Shown here: positions 41,773-50,984 of the stretch, piece by piece
How positions within the stretch are numbered: position 1 is the first letter of the stretch
Layout of the letters: each line of letters opens with the position of its first letter
Assembly: GCA_001804805.1 (NCBI GenBank)
Contig: MHBH01000020.1
Span: 1 to 64,000 of the forward strand
Length of the DNA stretch: 64,000 nt
Direction of reading: 5' to 3'
Source: Lentisphaerae bacterium GWF2_49_21
Lineage (GTDB): Bacteria > Verrucomicrobiota > Lentisphaeria > Victivallales > GWF2-50-93
Notes under the pieces: generated by a model
What the model saw: only the letters and a program-made list of their open reading frames with translations
The model's database searches: none
What the model was told of the DNA's origin: nothing
Made by a program: the position numbers and the translations under genes

Positions 41773-43376
41773 GCGGACTTCTCCTTTCCGGCAGGAGTGA
41801 ACATGCCATCAGGAAGTTCAATACCCTTGCTTTTGAATTCATCGAGGAAGGACGGGGCGTTCAGAAGGACGTGTCTTCCAATCACCTTTCCTGTTTTCCT
41901 GTCTATCCCCTCCTGTCTGAAAGCAAAGATTTCATTCAGTTCGGGTTCTCCGTTCTTGATCCCGAGGATTTCAGAGATGCTGACTACCTTTCGTGAACCA
42001 TCGGAGAGCCTGCTTGTCTGTACTATCAGATTGACCGCTGAACATATCTGGTTCCTGACGGCGCTAAGAGGCAGATCCATTCCAGCCATGAGTACAAGCG
42101 TCTCCAGCCTTGATACGGTATCCTTTGGCGAATTTGCATGGACAGTGGTGAGCGAGCCGTCATGGCCTGTGTTCATGGCCTGGAGCATGTCAAGGGCCTC
42201 TCCGCCACGGCACTCGCCAATTACAATCCTGTCCGGTCTCATTCGAAGGGAGTTTTTCACCAGGGAACGTATGGAGACCTCGCCCTTGCCTTCGGCATTG
42301 GGGGGTCTGGCCTCCATGCGGACAACATGCTTCTGCTGGAGCTTGAGCTCCAAGGAGTCCTCAATGGTTATTATTCTTTCGTCATCCGGAAGGAAATTGG
42401 AAAGTGCGTTGAGAAGGCTTGTCTTGCCGCTGCCCGTGCCTCCGCTGACAACTATGTTTTTCCTTATCTTGATGCAGCCGTCGATCAGGTTCCCCATTTC
42501 GGCGGTCATGCTTCCATAGGAGATAAGCTTTTCAACGGTGAATACCGCCTTTCCGAATTTCCTTATTGTAACGCATGCCCCATCAGGTGTTATCGGAGGG
42601 ATGACGGCGTTTACGCGCGAACCGTCGGAAAGCCTGGCGTCGACAAGAGGAGAAGACTCGTCTATTCTCCTGCCTATCGGCGCGACAATCCTCTCTATCA
42701 CGGTCTGCAGATGCTCCTGGTTCCTGAACGTCCTCCTGCTGAGGCAGATCTTGCCGTTCTTTTCAACGTATATTGTCTTGTGGTTGATCACCATTATTTC
42801 TGTTATTGAATCGTCGGCTATCAGGGGTTCAAGAGTACCGAGGTGCAGGATGTCCTGGACTATTTCGTCCTTCATGTTTTCGATCGCGGCCGGATCTATG
42901 CCGGAAACATCGGATGAGAGTCCGGATGTTACAAGCTGGTTTGTCAGCCTCTCGACTCTCTTCCTGAGTTCCTCGTCTGAAATGTTGCGGCTTGACGCGG
43001 CTTCATTCTTCATCTGGGAGACGACATCATCGTAGATCCTGTCCTTCAGGACGTCTATTTCCGTCTTTGCAATATCATCCTGTCCCGATATTGTGAGCTG
43101 GAGGATTTCATCGCCTGATGTCAGTTCGGTCTCCTTTAAGATTGGAGACAAGCTGAATCTCCTGCCTGATATTGTGAAAGGGGGACGGGAGCCGCAGTCC
43201 TTGATCCACCAGTAGTCGGACGAGAAGAAGACCTTCAGATCTATGGTCCCGTCATTCCGGGGGACCACATATATGTCGCTGGACTTGGAGCCCCCGATCG
43301 AATAGTCCTTGCCGGTCCCGGAGTTGAGGACACCGATATTCTGGCCGTTGTAAACAAGCTGTAGGGTGCTACTCAT
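41769..43376 (-). CDS. cpaF: Tad pilus assembly ATPase CpaF/TadA with N-terminal FHA-like domain
   Basis: 535 residues, longer than usual. Residues 1 to about 100 are an added FHA-like domain (LNSGTGKDYSIGGSKSSDIY). The ATPase follows: IVVSGGTGSGKTSLLNALSN (Walker A), DDERIITIEDSLELKLQ (Asp box), RIVIGECRGGEALDML (Walker B) and HDGSLTTVHANSPKDTVSRL (His box). It powers pilus assembly at the inner membrane. Overlaps cpaC by eight bases upstream and tadB by four downstream. The FHA fusion suggests recruitment by a phosphothreonine partner, an inference. Confidence 0.93.
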   Translation of the reverse strand: MSSTLQLVYNGQNIGVLNSGTGKDYSIGGSKSSDIYVVPRNDGTIDLKVFFSSDYWWIKDCGSRPPFTISGRRFSLSPILKETELTSGDEILQLTISGQDDIAKTEIDVLKDRIYDDVVSQMKNEAASSRNISDEELRKRVERLTNQLVTSGLSSDVSGIDPAAIENMKDEIVQDILHLGTLEPLIADDSITEIMVINHKTIYVEKNGKICLSRRTFRNQEHLQTVIERIVAPIGRRIDESSPLVDARLSDGSRVNAVIPPITPDGACVTIRKFGKAVFTVEKLISYGSMTAEMGNLIDGCIKIRKNIVVSGGTGSGKTSLLNALSNFLPDDERIITIEDSLELKLQQKHVVRMEARPPNAEGKGEVSIRSLVKNSLRMRPDRIVIGECRGGEALDMLQAMNTGHDGSLTTVHANSPKDTVSRLETLVLMAGMDLPLSAVRNQICSAVNLIVQTSRLSDGSRKVVSISEILGIKNGEPELNEIFAFRQEGIDRKTGKVIGRHVLLNAPSFLDEFKSKGIELPDGMFTPAGKEKSA

Positions 43377-44898
43377 CTATCTTCTTCTCTATTTTTTCTT
43401 CCATCTTGTCAATTTTATCCTCGACCTTGTCTGTTACCTTGTCCACAAGCCTTTCGATAAAGGTGAAGTCGACATGGTTTGGATCATCTTTCATCTTCGC
43501 GTATGTTCCATCCTCCTTTTTCCCTTCATCCACAACCTGTTTCGGGTCGGATATAGATATGCGTATCAGAAGGAGCAGATGGGCGTTGTCATCTTTTTTC
43601 TTGTCGTTGTCGAAGATATATCCTATGAGAGGTATGGTCGAGAGGTATGGGACTCCCTGCTTTATAACCTGGTCGTTGATAGTATTCATCTTGTTGACGA
43701 GAATTACTTCCCCGGGAGTAATGGCATATTTCGCGGTAAGGGAATACTTGGCTATCTTCAGGGTGGGGATTTCACGTTCGACCTGGCTGACCTGGACATT
43801 GACATCCGCCCCTACGGAATCACGGCTTATTATGGTCGGAACGATATCAACAATGAATCCGAAGTCAATGGGATCCACCTGTGTGACCTCGACCCCCGTA
43901 GTCTGCAGGTATATGGTTCCTCCTTTTTGGACGTTGAGTTTCTCCCCGCTGGTGGTTGACATCCTGGACTCATACAGGACTTTCAAGGAATTTCTGATCT
44001 TCTGCAGCTTCATGGCGCCATCATTGGAGACATTGCCCTGGAGATCCCAGGAGGCCCCCTCGTTCCTTGTGTTTGTACGAACCCCGTTTGTCTCACCGTG
44101 CTGCCAAAGTTCCGTCTGCTTCGGATTCCAGGCAAGGTTGTACTTCACCTCATTCATCACCAGTCCCATGTCAACATCATCCCCGTTCGTTATTGAGACA
44201 AACTTGACTTCCACGATGAGGGGGGAGCTTCCGGCAGTCAGTCCGGCCGAGTTGAGTACGCATCCAAATCCAGTGGCATAGGCCTTCAATACGGAGAGCA
44301 TGTCCTCCTGTTTCTTCTTGTCCAGGATCATCCCTGAAACAAACACGGTCCCGTCCTGCACCTTTGCATTCACATCCTTGAACTCCGAGGCCTTGAGATA
44401 GGTGTTTATCTTGCCAAGCAGGTCTTCCTGGGAGAAGGAGACATTGTTTATAATCCTGGCCTTGTCCAGCGCCATGGCGGTCTCGATTTTCTTCAGGGTG
44501 TTCTGCTTCACCATCTCTCCTCCCAGTATCAGATGGTCCGTTGTCACCGTCATCTCTATGTTGGGAGCATCTGAGAAGATTTGCTGGAGGGTGTCCCAGT
44601 ATGTAGGAACCACGGTTACTTCTACTGAGGTCTGGCTTCCGTCCGTATTCTGGCAGAATATCCTGGCCTTCCCCATTTTCACTCCTATTACGACAAGCTC
44701 GTCGTTCCGTTCCGTCCTGGCCACGGTCACTGTTTCGGGATCCATTGCGAGGAATGAAGAAATAGGATCAAGTTTTACGAGCGTTCTTCCGCCCTCCTTG
44801 ACCTGGACCATTTTTTTCTTCGGTGCTACATCTGCTGAAATTAGGATGAAGGAAAAAAGAAATAGCACAAGTAAAGGGAAAAAAATCCTGTTTCCCAT
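43369..44898 (-). CDS. cpaC: Tad pilus outer-membrane secretin CpaC/RcpA
   Basis: 509 residues. Signal peptide (IFFPLLVLFLFSFILISADV), N-terminal pilus-secretin domain with BON-like repeats (VPTYWDTLQQIFSDAPNIEM), and the C-terminal secretin domain with GVPYLSTIPLIGYIFDNDKK. After the secretin the chain ends in a charged heptad-like tail (RLVDKVTDKVEDKIDKMEEK onward). It forms the outer-membrane pore. AAGGAGG lies six bases before the ATG. Confidence 0.92.
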   Translation of the reverse strand: MGNRIFFPLLVLFLFSFILISADVAPKKKMVQVKEGGRTLVKLDPISSFLAMDPETVTVARTERNDELVVIGVKMGKARIFCQNTDGSQTSVEVTVVPTYWDTLQQIFSDAPNIEMTVTTDHLILGGEMVKQNTLKKIETAMALDKARIINNVSFSQEDLLGKINTYLKASEFKDVNAKVQDGTVFVSGMILDKKKQEDMLSVLKAYATGFGCVLNSAGLTAGSSPLIVEVKFVSITNGDDVDMGLVMNEVKYNLAWNPKQTELWQHGETNGVRTNTRNEGASWDLQGNVSNDGAMKLQKIRNSLKVLYESRMSTTSGEKLNVQKGGTIYLQTTGVEVTQVDPIDFGFIVDIVPTIISRDSVGADVNVQVSQVEREIPTLKIAKYSLTAKYAITPGEVILVNKMNTINDQVIKQGVPYLSTIPLIGYIFDNDKKKDDNAHLLLLIRISISDPKQVVDEGKKEDGTYAKMKDDPNHVDFTFIERLVDKVTDKVEDKIDKMEEKIEKKIDE

Positions 44899-44920
44899 GA
44901 TGCCTCCTTATATCTGTTGA

Positions 44921-45886
44921 TTATTTAGGAGCCTGTTTTAATGGCGCCGGTGCTCCGGTTTTCGTTTTTTCCGCTGGTTTCAGGGAAGTCTCGGCCCTTG
45001 CCTTGTCGAGTTCGGTCGCAAGCTTGCCCTTGATACCCTCGCAGTCCACTTCAAAAATCTTATCGGCGGGCAGCCTGTCCGTTCCAGTAGGGGATCTCAG
45101 GACAAGGGAGAGCGAGGCATTGCTCCTGGCATGGGTCAGCATCACCGCTTCCTGTATTGAAACTTCAAAAGTAATATTGGAATATGTCGTATTTGCAGAT
45201 TTCGAGGTCATGAATGTGCTGTAGTTCTGGCCAACCGCAAGCACCAGGACGTTCTGCATGAGGATGAAAGTCTTCGATTTCTCCTGCTGCGCCTGGGCAA
45301 GCAGTTCCGGATTCCTGGCTGAAGTGTCGAGCATGTCCTTGACGGTGGCGGAATTCAAGGCAAGGAGGTTTACGGCGGCGCCCCCGCATCCCGCATCCTT
45401 TGTTGCGAGAATATCAACCCTGTCCCCGGGATAAATATTGAAGCCTACGCCTGAAAGGGCGTCTACGGAAATGGTCACGGCCCTTTTATCCTTTTCGATG
45501 ATGTCGGAAAGAGACTGGACTTCAGCCTCCTTCAGATCGGACCACAGTATCGGGGCGCCGGCGGTGATCGACCTCTTGGCCTGTCGGCCGGCAATCATTG
45601 TCTTCAGGTTGTTTATCTCAATACTGAGCTTCGAGAGATCGTCTGACACAGGGACTACGATGTTTATGTCGGACGCGGAGCTTTCCTGTATTTCCTTGGT
45701 CTCCAGCTGGGCGAGGGATATGATCTGCATCTCATCTATCTGCTGGGCAGCTATTATAATCCTGACCTTCTTCTCCTGGACTACAGTCGTCTTGGCTGTT
45801 ATGTAGCGGTTGATTGCAATGACTGATATGATTCCGAGCACGATAGCAGCCGCCACCGGCAGCACATTCTTCACGTTCTTGTTCAT
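44921..45886 (-). CDS. cpaB: Tad pilus assembly protein CpaB/RcpC
   Basis: 321 residues. N-terminal anchor (VLPVAAAIVLGIISVIAINR), then a SAF domain (VRIIIAAQQIDEMQIISLAQ, RQAKRSITAGAPILWSDL) and AVTISVDALSGVGFNIYPGD plus VDILATKDAG, the usual CpaB order. The C-terminus is Lys/Ala/Pro-rich. Periplasmic; thought to act on secretin assembly or bind peptidoglycan. AGGAG before the ATG. Next to cpaC in standard Tad order. Confidence 0.9.
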   Translation of the reverse strand: MNKNVKNVLPVAAAIVLGIISVIAINRYITAKTTVVQEKKVRIIIAAQQIDEMQIISLAQLETKEIQESSASDINIVVPVSDDLSKLSIEINNLKTMIAGRQAKRSITAGAPILWSDLKEAEVQSLSDIIEKDKRAVTISVDALSGVGFNIYPGDRVDILATKDAGCGGAAVNLLALNSATVKDMLDTSARNPELLAQAQQEKSKTFILMQNVLVLAVGQNYSTFMTSKSANTTYSNITFEVSIQEAVMLTHARSNASLSLVLRSPTGTDRLPADKIFEVDCEGIKGKLATELDKARAETSLKPAEKTKTGAPAPLKQAPK

Positions 45887-45936
45887 TTTTACTCCTGATA
45901 TTTATTAAATAACATGTTAATCCGCTGTTTTACTTC

Positions 45937-46749
45937 TCAATACGCTATCTGGGGATTCCTGACCTTGGAGAAGCGAAAGGATACGACCAGCCTTCCGGAC
46001 TCCCTGTTTGTCATGATATGGCACATCAAGTCATTCTTCCTTGCTACAAGCAGCCTGTCTTTTTTTCCTGCATCAGCAAGTTTCAATATATCATCCCAGT
46101 TTTCAGTCTGCCAGCTGTTGATGGCAAGTCTCCTTTTTATTTCTGATATTTCGGCGTCCTCATCGCCTGCCGGGAAGCAGCTGTATATGTCCGAACTGTT
46201 TTCCGTTCCGCCCTTGATGTAAAAATCCGGAATCGACGGCATTATCTTGAGATATTCCGGAGGGATTTCCTGTTCGGAGACCTTGCCGTAGGCCTTTAGC
46301 GAAGTAATTTCCTTGAGATCGCCCTCCAGCGAAGTTATGGCGGTCCCTGAGGGAGTCGCGTCGAAAACATAGCCCCGCACATGGTTTTTCGGGGTCACGA
46401 AACAGATGAAATCGAAATTCTTCTCCTTGACCAGGAAAGAAGGGACCTTGTCGCTTTTCGCGTCCACAGGCTTGTTCCCTTCCGCCTTGTTCTGCCGTAT
46501 GATACGCTCCTTTGCAGCATAGACCGGCGCCTCCTCGAATTCCTTTTTGATGGTGTATGAAACCCCTTTTATATCGAGCGTCCCGGTTCCGGAAAAACTT
46601 GTTGGAATTTTCTCTATGGGAACTTTGTCTGCCGTGACAACAGGCTTGTCAGGCCCCCTTTTCTTGTAAAGGGAGTAATGATAGGAGCCACAGGCGAATA
46701 TCAATCCTGAGAGTGCTGTAATAATTAAAAATCTTATAGTCTTTCCCAT
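45937..46749 (-). CDS. Putative lipoprotein of the Tad operon
   Basis: 270 residues from the ATG at 46749 (AAGGGG just upstream); a frame reaching 46791 runs into the TadE-like gene. Leader with a lipobox-like end (IITALSGLIFACGS). The mature part has a beta-rich, charged sequence (GTLDIKGVSYTIKKEFEEAP, NFDFICFVTPKNHVRGYVFD). No family recognised. Its place between pseudopilin-like genes and cpaB suggests an envelope assembly role. Confidence 0.75.
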   Translation of the reverse strand: MGKTIRFLIITALSGLIFACGSYHYSLYKKRGPDKPVVTADKVPIEKIPTSFSGTGTLDIKGVSYTIKKEFEEAPVYAAKERIIRQNKAEGNKPVDAKSDKVPSFLVKEKNFDFICFVTPKNHVRGYVFDATPSGTAITSLEGDLKEITSLKAYGKVSEQEIPPEYLKIMPSIPDFYIKGGTENSSDIYSCFPAGDEDAEISEIKRRLAINSWQTENWDDILKLADAGKKDRLLVARKNDLMCHIMTNRESGRLVVSFRFSKVRNPQIAY

Positions 46750-46762
46750 ATGCCCCTTATTC

Positions 46763-47401
46763 TTATCCGAAAACCTTGTTAAGCCAGTCAATCATTTTTC
46801 CGATGAACGATTCCCCGGTATATTTGCATGTGTCGCAGCCCGGCATATAGCAGTAGTAGCCGGTGCCGAATTCAGAGGGAGGAGGATTGCCGCCGGCAAA
46901 TGCCGTATAGGCGGCCGATGGAAGCATGGTAGGGGCAGATGCTTTCACGGAGCCGGAGTAAAACACATCCTTGTCGAATACATTGAAAAAATAAGGCTGG
47001 AGATTTCCTCCGGTAACAAGGTTGGCGATGAATTTTAGGATTGCGGGGAAAAGGGGCCCGAGATATTTTTCGACCCAGTCCTGCACCGACTGTATTGCGC
47101 CGCCTATAAGAGACCTCTTGTCGCTGGCGGGATTGATAGTCAGCTTCACGCCTTTTCCGGCACCATCGTCAAAGAAAGCCTTCTCAAGGAAAGAAGAGTC
47201 CACAGTCAGCGTCCCCTGGTTCCTGGCCCTTATTTCGGAAACCAGGCGCTGGGCTCCGTCAAGCCTCTGCTTGATTATCAATACGCGCGGAATGTCAATG
47301 CATATGCATAGCAGGACCAGATAGATCGGCATGACAAGGCCTGTCTCCAGCAGGATGGCCGCCCTGCCGCTCTTCAACCGGTTTCTGTATTTCTGCTCCA
47401 T
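46763..47401 (-). CDS. TadE-like pseudopilin
   Basis: 212 residues. N-terminal basic stretch then a hydrophobic segment (RAAILLETGLVMPIYLVLLC), with a Glu at the position expected for TadE/TadF processing though the residue before the cleavage site is Ala rather than Gly. The rest is periplasmic with Gly/Pro-rich parts and a CDTCKYTGES segment. Minor pilin-like component. Twelve bases separate it from the TadG-like gene. Confidence 0.8.
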   Translation of the reverse strand: MEQKYRNRLKSGRAAILLETGLVMPIYLVLLCICIDIPRVLIIKQRLDGAQRLVSEIRARNQGTLTVDSSFLEKAFFDDGAGKGVKLTINPASDKRSLIGGAIQSVQDWVEKYLGPLFPAILKFIANLVTGGNLQPYFFNVFDKDVFYSGSVKASAPTMLPSAAYTAFAGGNPPPSEFGTGYYCYMPGCDTCKYTGESFIGKMIDWLNKVFG

Positions 47402-47413
47402 GATCCCAAGTCC

Positions 47414-48565
47414 TCAGTGTAACAGGAATTTGTCGAAATATTCCCTGATATTGAATTTTATCTTGATGCCATATTTTTCTATTTCCTGATTGAACCTTAT
47501 ATTGTCTATGGAGATTAGGAATGCATCCGCTCCGACTCCGTAATGGATTGGCCGGTAAGGGTGGTCGTAAGCGGAAGTCATTGTGACATTGCCCCCCTGT
47601 GCCTGTCCCACTGCATACGCAATCACTGGCGGATTCATGTAATTCGAATCGTCCCCTCCCAGGAAGTATTTCGATATGTAGCTCACATCGTTCTTCATCC
47701 AGACACCCCATATCATAGGAGGTATTTTCGTATCCTTGCTCTCCTTGGAACGGTAGGGATCATCCTGCCAGCGTATCTTGGCGGCCAAGTCTATGATATT
47801 GGTATTGGTATTGAGGAGGCCAAGAAGCACCATGTAGGCCTTGCCTCCCGCACCATCAGGGTTCTTTATGTTCAGGGGCATTGTCTTCGCTTCCTGTGAT
47901 TCGATCGGGAGCTTGTAGAATGCGTCTGGAGAGGTAGGTATTCCAATGGCGACAAATCCACCGGTCAGTTTGTTGATCGCTCCTGCTATGAACTCCCATA
48001 TCTTTTCAAGGATGCCTCCTCCGCCTCCGCCAGGTATGGGGATTTTTGGAATTATCCTTTCCGCCCCATTGGCGGATGCTGCATTGTTCGCGGAGAGATA
48101 TCCCATGACCATGGTTCCGGTTGCATAGACCGTTCGCAGTTTAGTAAGGAAAATATCCACAATTATGTTGTGGACCCAGTATCCTGCTCGGGCAATGCCC
48201 CCTGCGACCGATTCAATTGCAAATCCGGCAGGAGCCAGGAAGAGTGTTGCCTCCAGGATTTTCGCTATGCCGGTCATCGCTCCGGCTATTCCGTACAATA
48301 CGGCCACAACGGTATCAGTCTGGTATATCTCGACATTTATGTTCTGTACGAGATTCATCCCCCTGCATTGCCAAACTGCCATCTCCAGGGCCGCGGAATC
48401 TGCCGCGTTCTGGGCCTGTATCTTCTTCCGTGAAACGGCCGAAACATCAAATACTACAGTTACGATTGCAAGTATGAAGAAGGATATGAAGGCAGTATAA
48501 TAGAAGGCGACGCCTCTGTCGCTTTCGATCCTTCTCCAGCAGGTGCTTCCAAATATTCTCGTCAT
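47414..48565 (-). CDS. TadG-like protein
   Basis: 383 residues from the ATG at 48565 (AGGAAA upstream); the longer frame to 48715 begins with text that does not look coding. RRIESDRGVAFYYTAFISFF then FILAIVTVVFDVSAVSRKKI followed by QAQNAADSAALEMAVWQCRG is the TadG pattern (membrane helix then NAADSAAL). The rest is periplasmic and includes hydrophobic stretches (GIAGAMTGIAKILEATLFLA). No von Willebrand domain is evident, so it is a short TadG variant. Confidence 0.85.
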   Translation of the reverse strand: MTRIFGSTCWRRIESDRGVAFYYTAFISFFILAIVTVVFDVSAVSRKKIQAQNAADSAALEMAVWQCRGMNLVQNINVEIYQTDTVVAVLYGIAGAMTGIAKILEATLFLAPAGFAIESVAGGIARAGYWVHNIIVDIFLTKLRTVYATGTMVMGYLSANNAASANGAERIIPKIPIPGGGGGGILEKIWEFIAGAINKLTGGFVAIGIPTSPDAFYKLPIESQEAKTMPLNIKNPDGAGGKAYMVLLGLLNTNTNIIDLAAKIRWQDDPYRSKESKDTKIPPMIWGVWMKNDVSYISKYFLGGDDSNYMNPPVIAYAVGQAQGGNVTMTSAYDHPYRPIHYGVGADAFLISIDNIRFNQEIEKYGIKIKFNIREYFDKFLLH

Positions 48566-48581
48566 GTCTGTCGTTTCCTGG

Positions 48582-50033
48582 TTATGGTGAATTGCAGAAA
48601 TATTGCTTTGAACAATGATCATGGGAGTGGTTCGGATATGCGGTGTCGATTGGCACGTAATGGGGGAATTTGCCGTCGGATGCAAACAAGTCATGGGCCC
48701 TTGATATCTTCGCAATCCTGTTCGAAACCTTTTCGCAATACTTCAGATTAGCGGATTCAGCTCTGGCGCAGGTTGTAAAGTCAGTCGGATCACGGCATCC
48801 CCAGTTCCAGCATTTAAAGAACCAAGTCTTACAATAAGCTGCCTCGTCGCCCTTGTCGCCGCACAAGCCTACGACTTTGCGGGGATCCATCTCCAGTATT
48901 CGCATATAGTCGTTGCACTTGCCTTGGATTTTCGCCCAGAGATTGGCCTCCGTTGTGACGGCTTCGACGTAGTCCGGTTTTCCCGCGGCCTGTTGTCTGC
49001 CACCGTAAGCGGTTTCAATTTTCTCCCTGGCCAATACAGCCTGTTCCCATTCATCTATCAGGTCGGAAGCTTCCGCGATGATCTTCTTCGCCTTTTCCCG
49101 GGCCCGTTTCCGCATTGCTTCGGGATCGATGTTCGCCGTGCCGTCGTCGTTGGCGAAATAATTTTCAAGAAGCTTCTTCTCGGGTTCGACAAGCATGGCG
49201 AAACGCCCGGTAGCCGTCACAGTATCTATTTTTTTGTCGCTTGCCACGGCCCAGAACATGAATGCGCTGTAGAGCCAGCCGCCCTTGTGGAGAGGATAGT
49301 TTATCGACACCTTTATGATCTCGGGATTGCTCCAGGCGTTCGTGTCATAGTCGTCCGACGGGAACTTGAGCTTCCCGGGGATTGGGATTTTTTCGGTGAC
49401 TATCGTCCCCGTCTTGGTGGCCCTCTGCAGCGCCATGTTGAAACGCTGGTTCATCTGCGAAGAATATGTTCCGAATATCTTGTCCAAAAGGGTTTTCAAT
49501 TGACCGTTCAGGAAATCCCTTATCTTCTGCTCCACAGGCTTGATTATCGCCTGGAGGATCTGGGCCAGGATCTTCTGGAAGAAGTTGGCGTCTGCGCCGG
49601 GCGTTATCTCAAAAAGGGGCTTGCTTATCAGGAAATAGCTCTTGAAATCAACCGTGCTGCCAGACGAACTGCTGTCCATCCATGCATAAGTCGAGCTCAT
49701 CATGAAGAAGGAAGTTGCCACCTGGTCTGCGGTATATGTCTTTCCTCCGACCTGCACTTCCGGATACATCGTGTCGGGGTCGTTTCCCTGGTAGCAGTGG
49801 ACCTTGGCGATCCTGGCGACTGAGAACGCAGCGTGGTTCGCCATCACAGTCGTGTCCCAGAACATGCACATCTCGACGATGAAGAGGGAAATCCCTATCA
49901 GGAGAGGGAATGCGAATGCGAATTCGAGGTGGACCGAGGCTCCTTCACCGCTGATCCTCGAACTGATCCTCTTAAAAATCCTTTTCTCACGGTTGTTCCT
50001 GAGAAAGAATGATTTTCCAGAGTCATTGTCCAT
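48582..50033 (-). CDS. Large TadE-like pseudopilin
   Basis: 483 residues. GEGASVHLEFAFAFPLLIGI is a TadE-type leader with Gly before the cleavage site and Glu at +5, followed by a helix (SLFIVEMCMFWDTTVMANHA). The mature part is much longer than usual TadE, with a helical basic region near 300-345 (MRKRAREKAKKIIAEASDLI) and a Cys-rich segment near 410-435 (CKTWFFKCWNWGCRD). Start codon lies a few bases after the prepilin peptidase stop; ribosome site weak. Confidence 0.82.
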   Translation of the reverse strand: MDNDSGKSFFLRNNREKRIFKRISSRISGEGASVHLEFAFAFPLLIGISLFIVEMCMFWDTTVMANHAAFSVARIAKVHCYQGNDPDTMYPEVQVGGKTYTADQVATSFFMMSSTYAWMDSSSSGSTVDFKSYFLISKPLFEITPGADANFFQKILAQILQAIIKPVEQKIRDFLNGQLKTLLDKIFGTYSSQMNQRFNMALQRATKTGTIVTEKIPIPGKLKFPSDDYDTNAWSNPEIIKVSINYPLHKGGWLYSAFMFWAVASDKKIDTVTATGRFAMLVEPEKKLLENYFANDDGTANIDPEAMRKRAREKAKKIIAEASDLIDEWEQAVLAREKIETAYGGRQQAAGKPDYVEAVTTEANLWAKIQGKCNDYMRILEMDPRKVVGLCGDKGDEAAYCKTWFFKCWNWGCRDPTDFTTCARAESANLKYCEKVSNRIAKISRAHDLFASDGKFPHYVPIDTAYPNHSHDHCSKQYFCNSP

Positions 50034-50036
50034 GGT

Positions 50037-50543
50037 TCATGCACCAGTTGTTGAAATGATTACCGCCCAGAGAGTTCCTATCGCGATAGCAAGTCCATAA
50101 GGTATGGTCGGCTGTTTTTTCAGTCCGTGCGAAGGCGTCCCCTTCCTGCCGATGAGCATCCTGAAGAAGTTGGCGGACGTTGTGAGGATGTGCCCGTTCC
50201 AGACGGCATACATGATCGCGATCACCCCGCCTGAAATTACAGTATAGTACAGAACCCACCATATGCTGGGAGTGCCTACAAGGGCTCCGACGGCCGCCAT
50301 AAGCTTGAAATCCCCGCCGCCAAGGACTCCCGCAAGGCAGAATGGCAGGAAAACAGCTCCTCCGATTACAAGCCCGAGCAGCGAATTCATGAACATGTCG
50401 GTGCCTCCAAGCGCAAAGGAGGCCAATAAGGCACATATGATGGCGCCTAATGTGAGCCAGTTTGGGATCGTTCTGCTTTTTATTTCAGTATATGTGGCGA
50501 CAAACAGGAGGGGTGGAAGCAGTATTAATAAAGATTCTCTCAT
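50037..50543 (-). CDS. cpaA: Prepilin peptidase CpaA/TadV with Glu at the first catalytic position
   Basis: 168 residues from the ATG at 50543; a longer frame to 50660 overlaps the third pilin gene. A multi-pass protein with the A24 aspartyl protease motifs: TEIKSRTIPNWLTLG, where the usual Asp is Glu20, and GVLGGGDFKLMAAVG with the second Asp78. It would cleave and possibly methylate the Flp pilins in the inner membrane. Lies directly after the third pilin gene. Confidence 0.88.
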   Translation of the reverse strand: MRESLLILLPPLLFVATYTEIKSRTIPNWLTLGAIICALLASFALGGTDMFMNSLLGLVIGGAVFLPFCLAGVLGGGDFKLMAAVGALVGTPSIWWVLYYTVISGGVIAIMYAVWNGHILTTSANFFRMLIGRKGTPSHGLKKQPTIPYGLAIAIGTLWAVIISTTGA

Positions 50544-50566
50544 GATGAAAATAATCCTTGATGCAG

Positions 50567-50770
50567 TCAGAAAAATGGCATCGAAATTAGAAACACCCTC
50601 AGCATAAGCTCGCTCCGCATGAATTGATAGGCCGGTCCTCCGGGAATCAGCGGAGCACATACCATTATGGCGACAAATGCAAAGAGCATGGAGTATTCAA
50701 GATAAATTGCGGCCCGTTCTCCGGAGAGCCTTTGGAAATACCTGCTGTACCTGTCCGGAGGTTTCTCCAT
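50567..50770 (-). CDS. Flp-like pilin 3
   Basis: 67 residues. GERAAIYLEYSMLFAFVAIM resembles a Flp leader and helix: Glu-Tyr present, but the residue before the expected cut is Ala. The helix is followed by a different, proline-containing C-terminus (APLIPGGPAYQF). Two bases separate it from pilin 2. Whether it is assembled or is a minor pilin is unclear. Confidence 0.78.
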   Translation of the reverse strand: MEKPPDRYSRYFQRLSGERAAIYLEYSMLFAFVAIMVCAPLIPGGPAYQFMRSELMLRVFLISMPFF

Positions 50771-50771
50771 G

Positions 50772-50969
50772 TCATTTGCCCTTCATCTGGGAGTTGACAT
50801 CCTGGACTTTTCCGCTCATGGTATTGAAAAGATCCTTGAGCTGCTTGCCGAAGGCGGCAACTGCAATGGCCACGGCAATGCCCACCAGGGCACAGAGCAT
50901 TGCATACTCAAGAAATGTGGCCCCGGACTCCCCAAGGAACATCCGGGAATATCTCCGGAATTTCTTCAT
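50772..50969 (-). CDS. flp: Flp pilin 2
   Basis: 65 residues. GESGATFLEYAMLCALVGIA is a canonical Flp leader: Gly at -1, Glu-Tyr at +5/+6, then a hydrophobic helix and a short Lys-rich tail. Likely the main pilin, or one of two. AAGGG precedes the ATG. Confidence 0.9.
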   Translation of the reverse strand: MKKFRRYSRMFLGESGATFLEYAMLCALVGIAVAIAVAAFGKQLKDLFNTMSGKVQDVNSQMKGK

Positions 50970-50984
50970 GAAAATTCCCTTGGA

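Noticed and set aside
41797-42809. Two long plus-strand frames opposite cpaF
   Set aside because: Shadows of the ATPase gene, which has all expected motifs.
43406-44281. 291-codon plus-strand frame opposite cpaC
   Set aside because: Shadow of the secretin gene.
48924-49823. 299-codon plus-strand frame opposite the large TadE-like gene
   Set aside because: Lies inside a gene with a clear TadE leader; no domain in the shadow.
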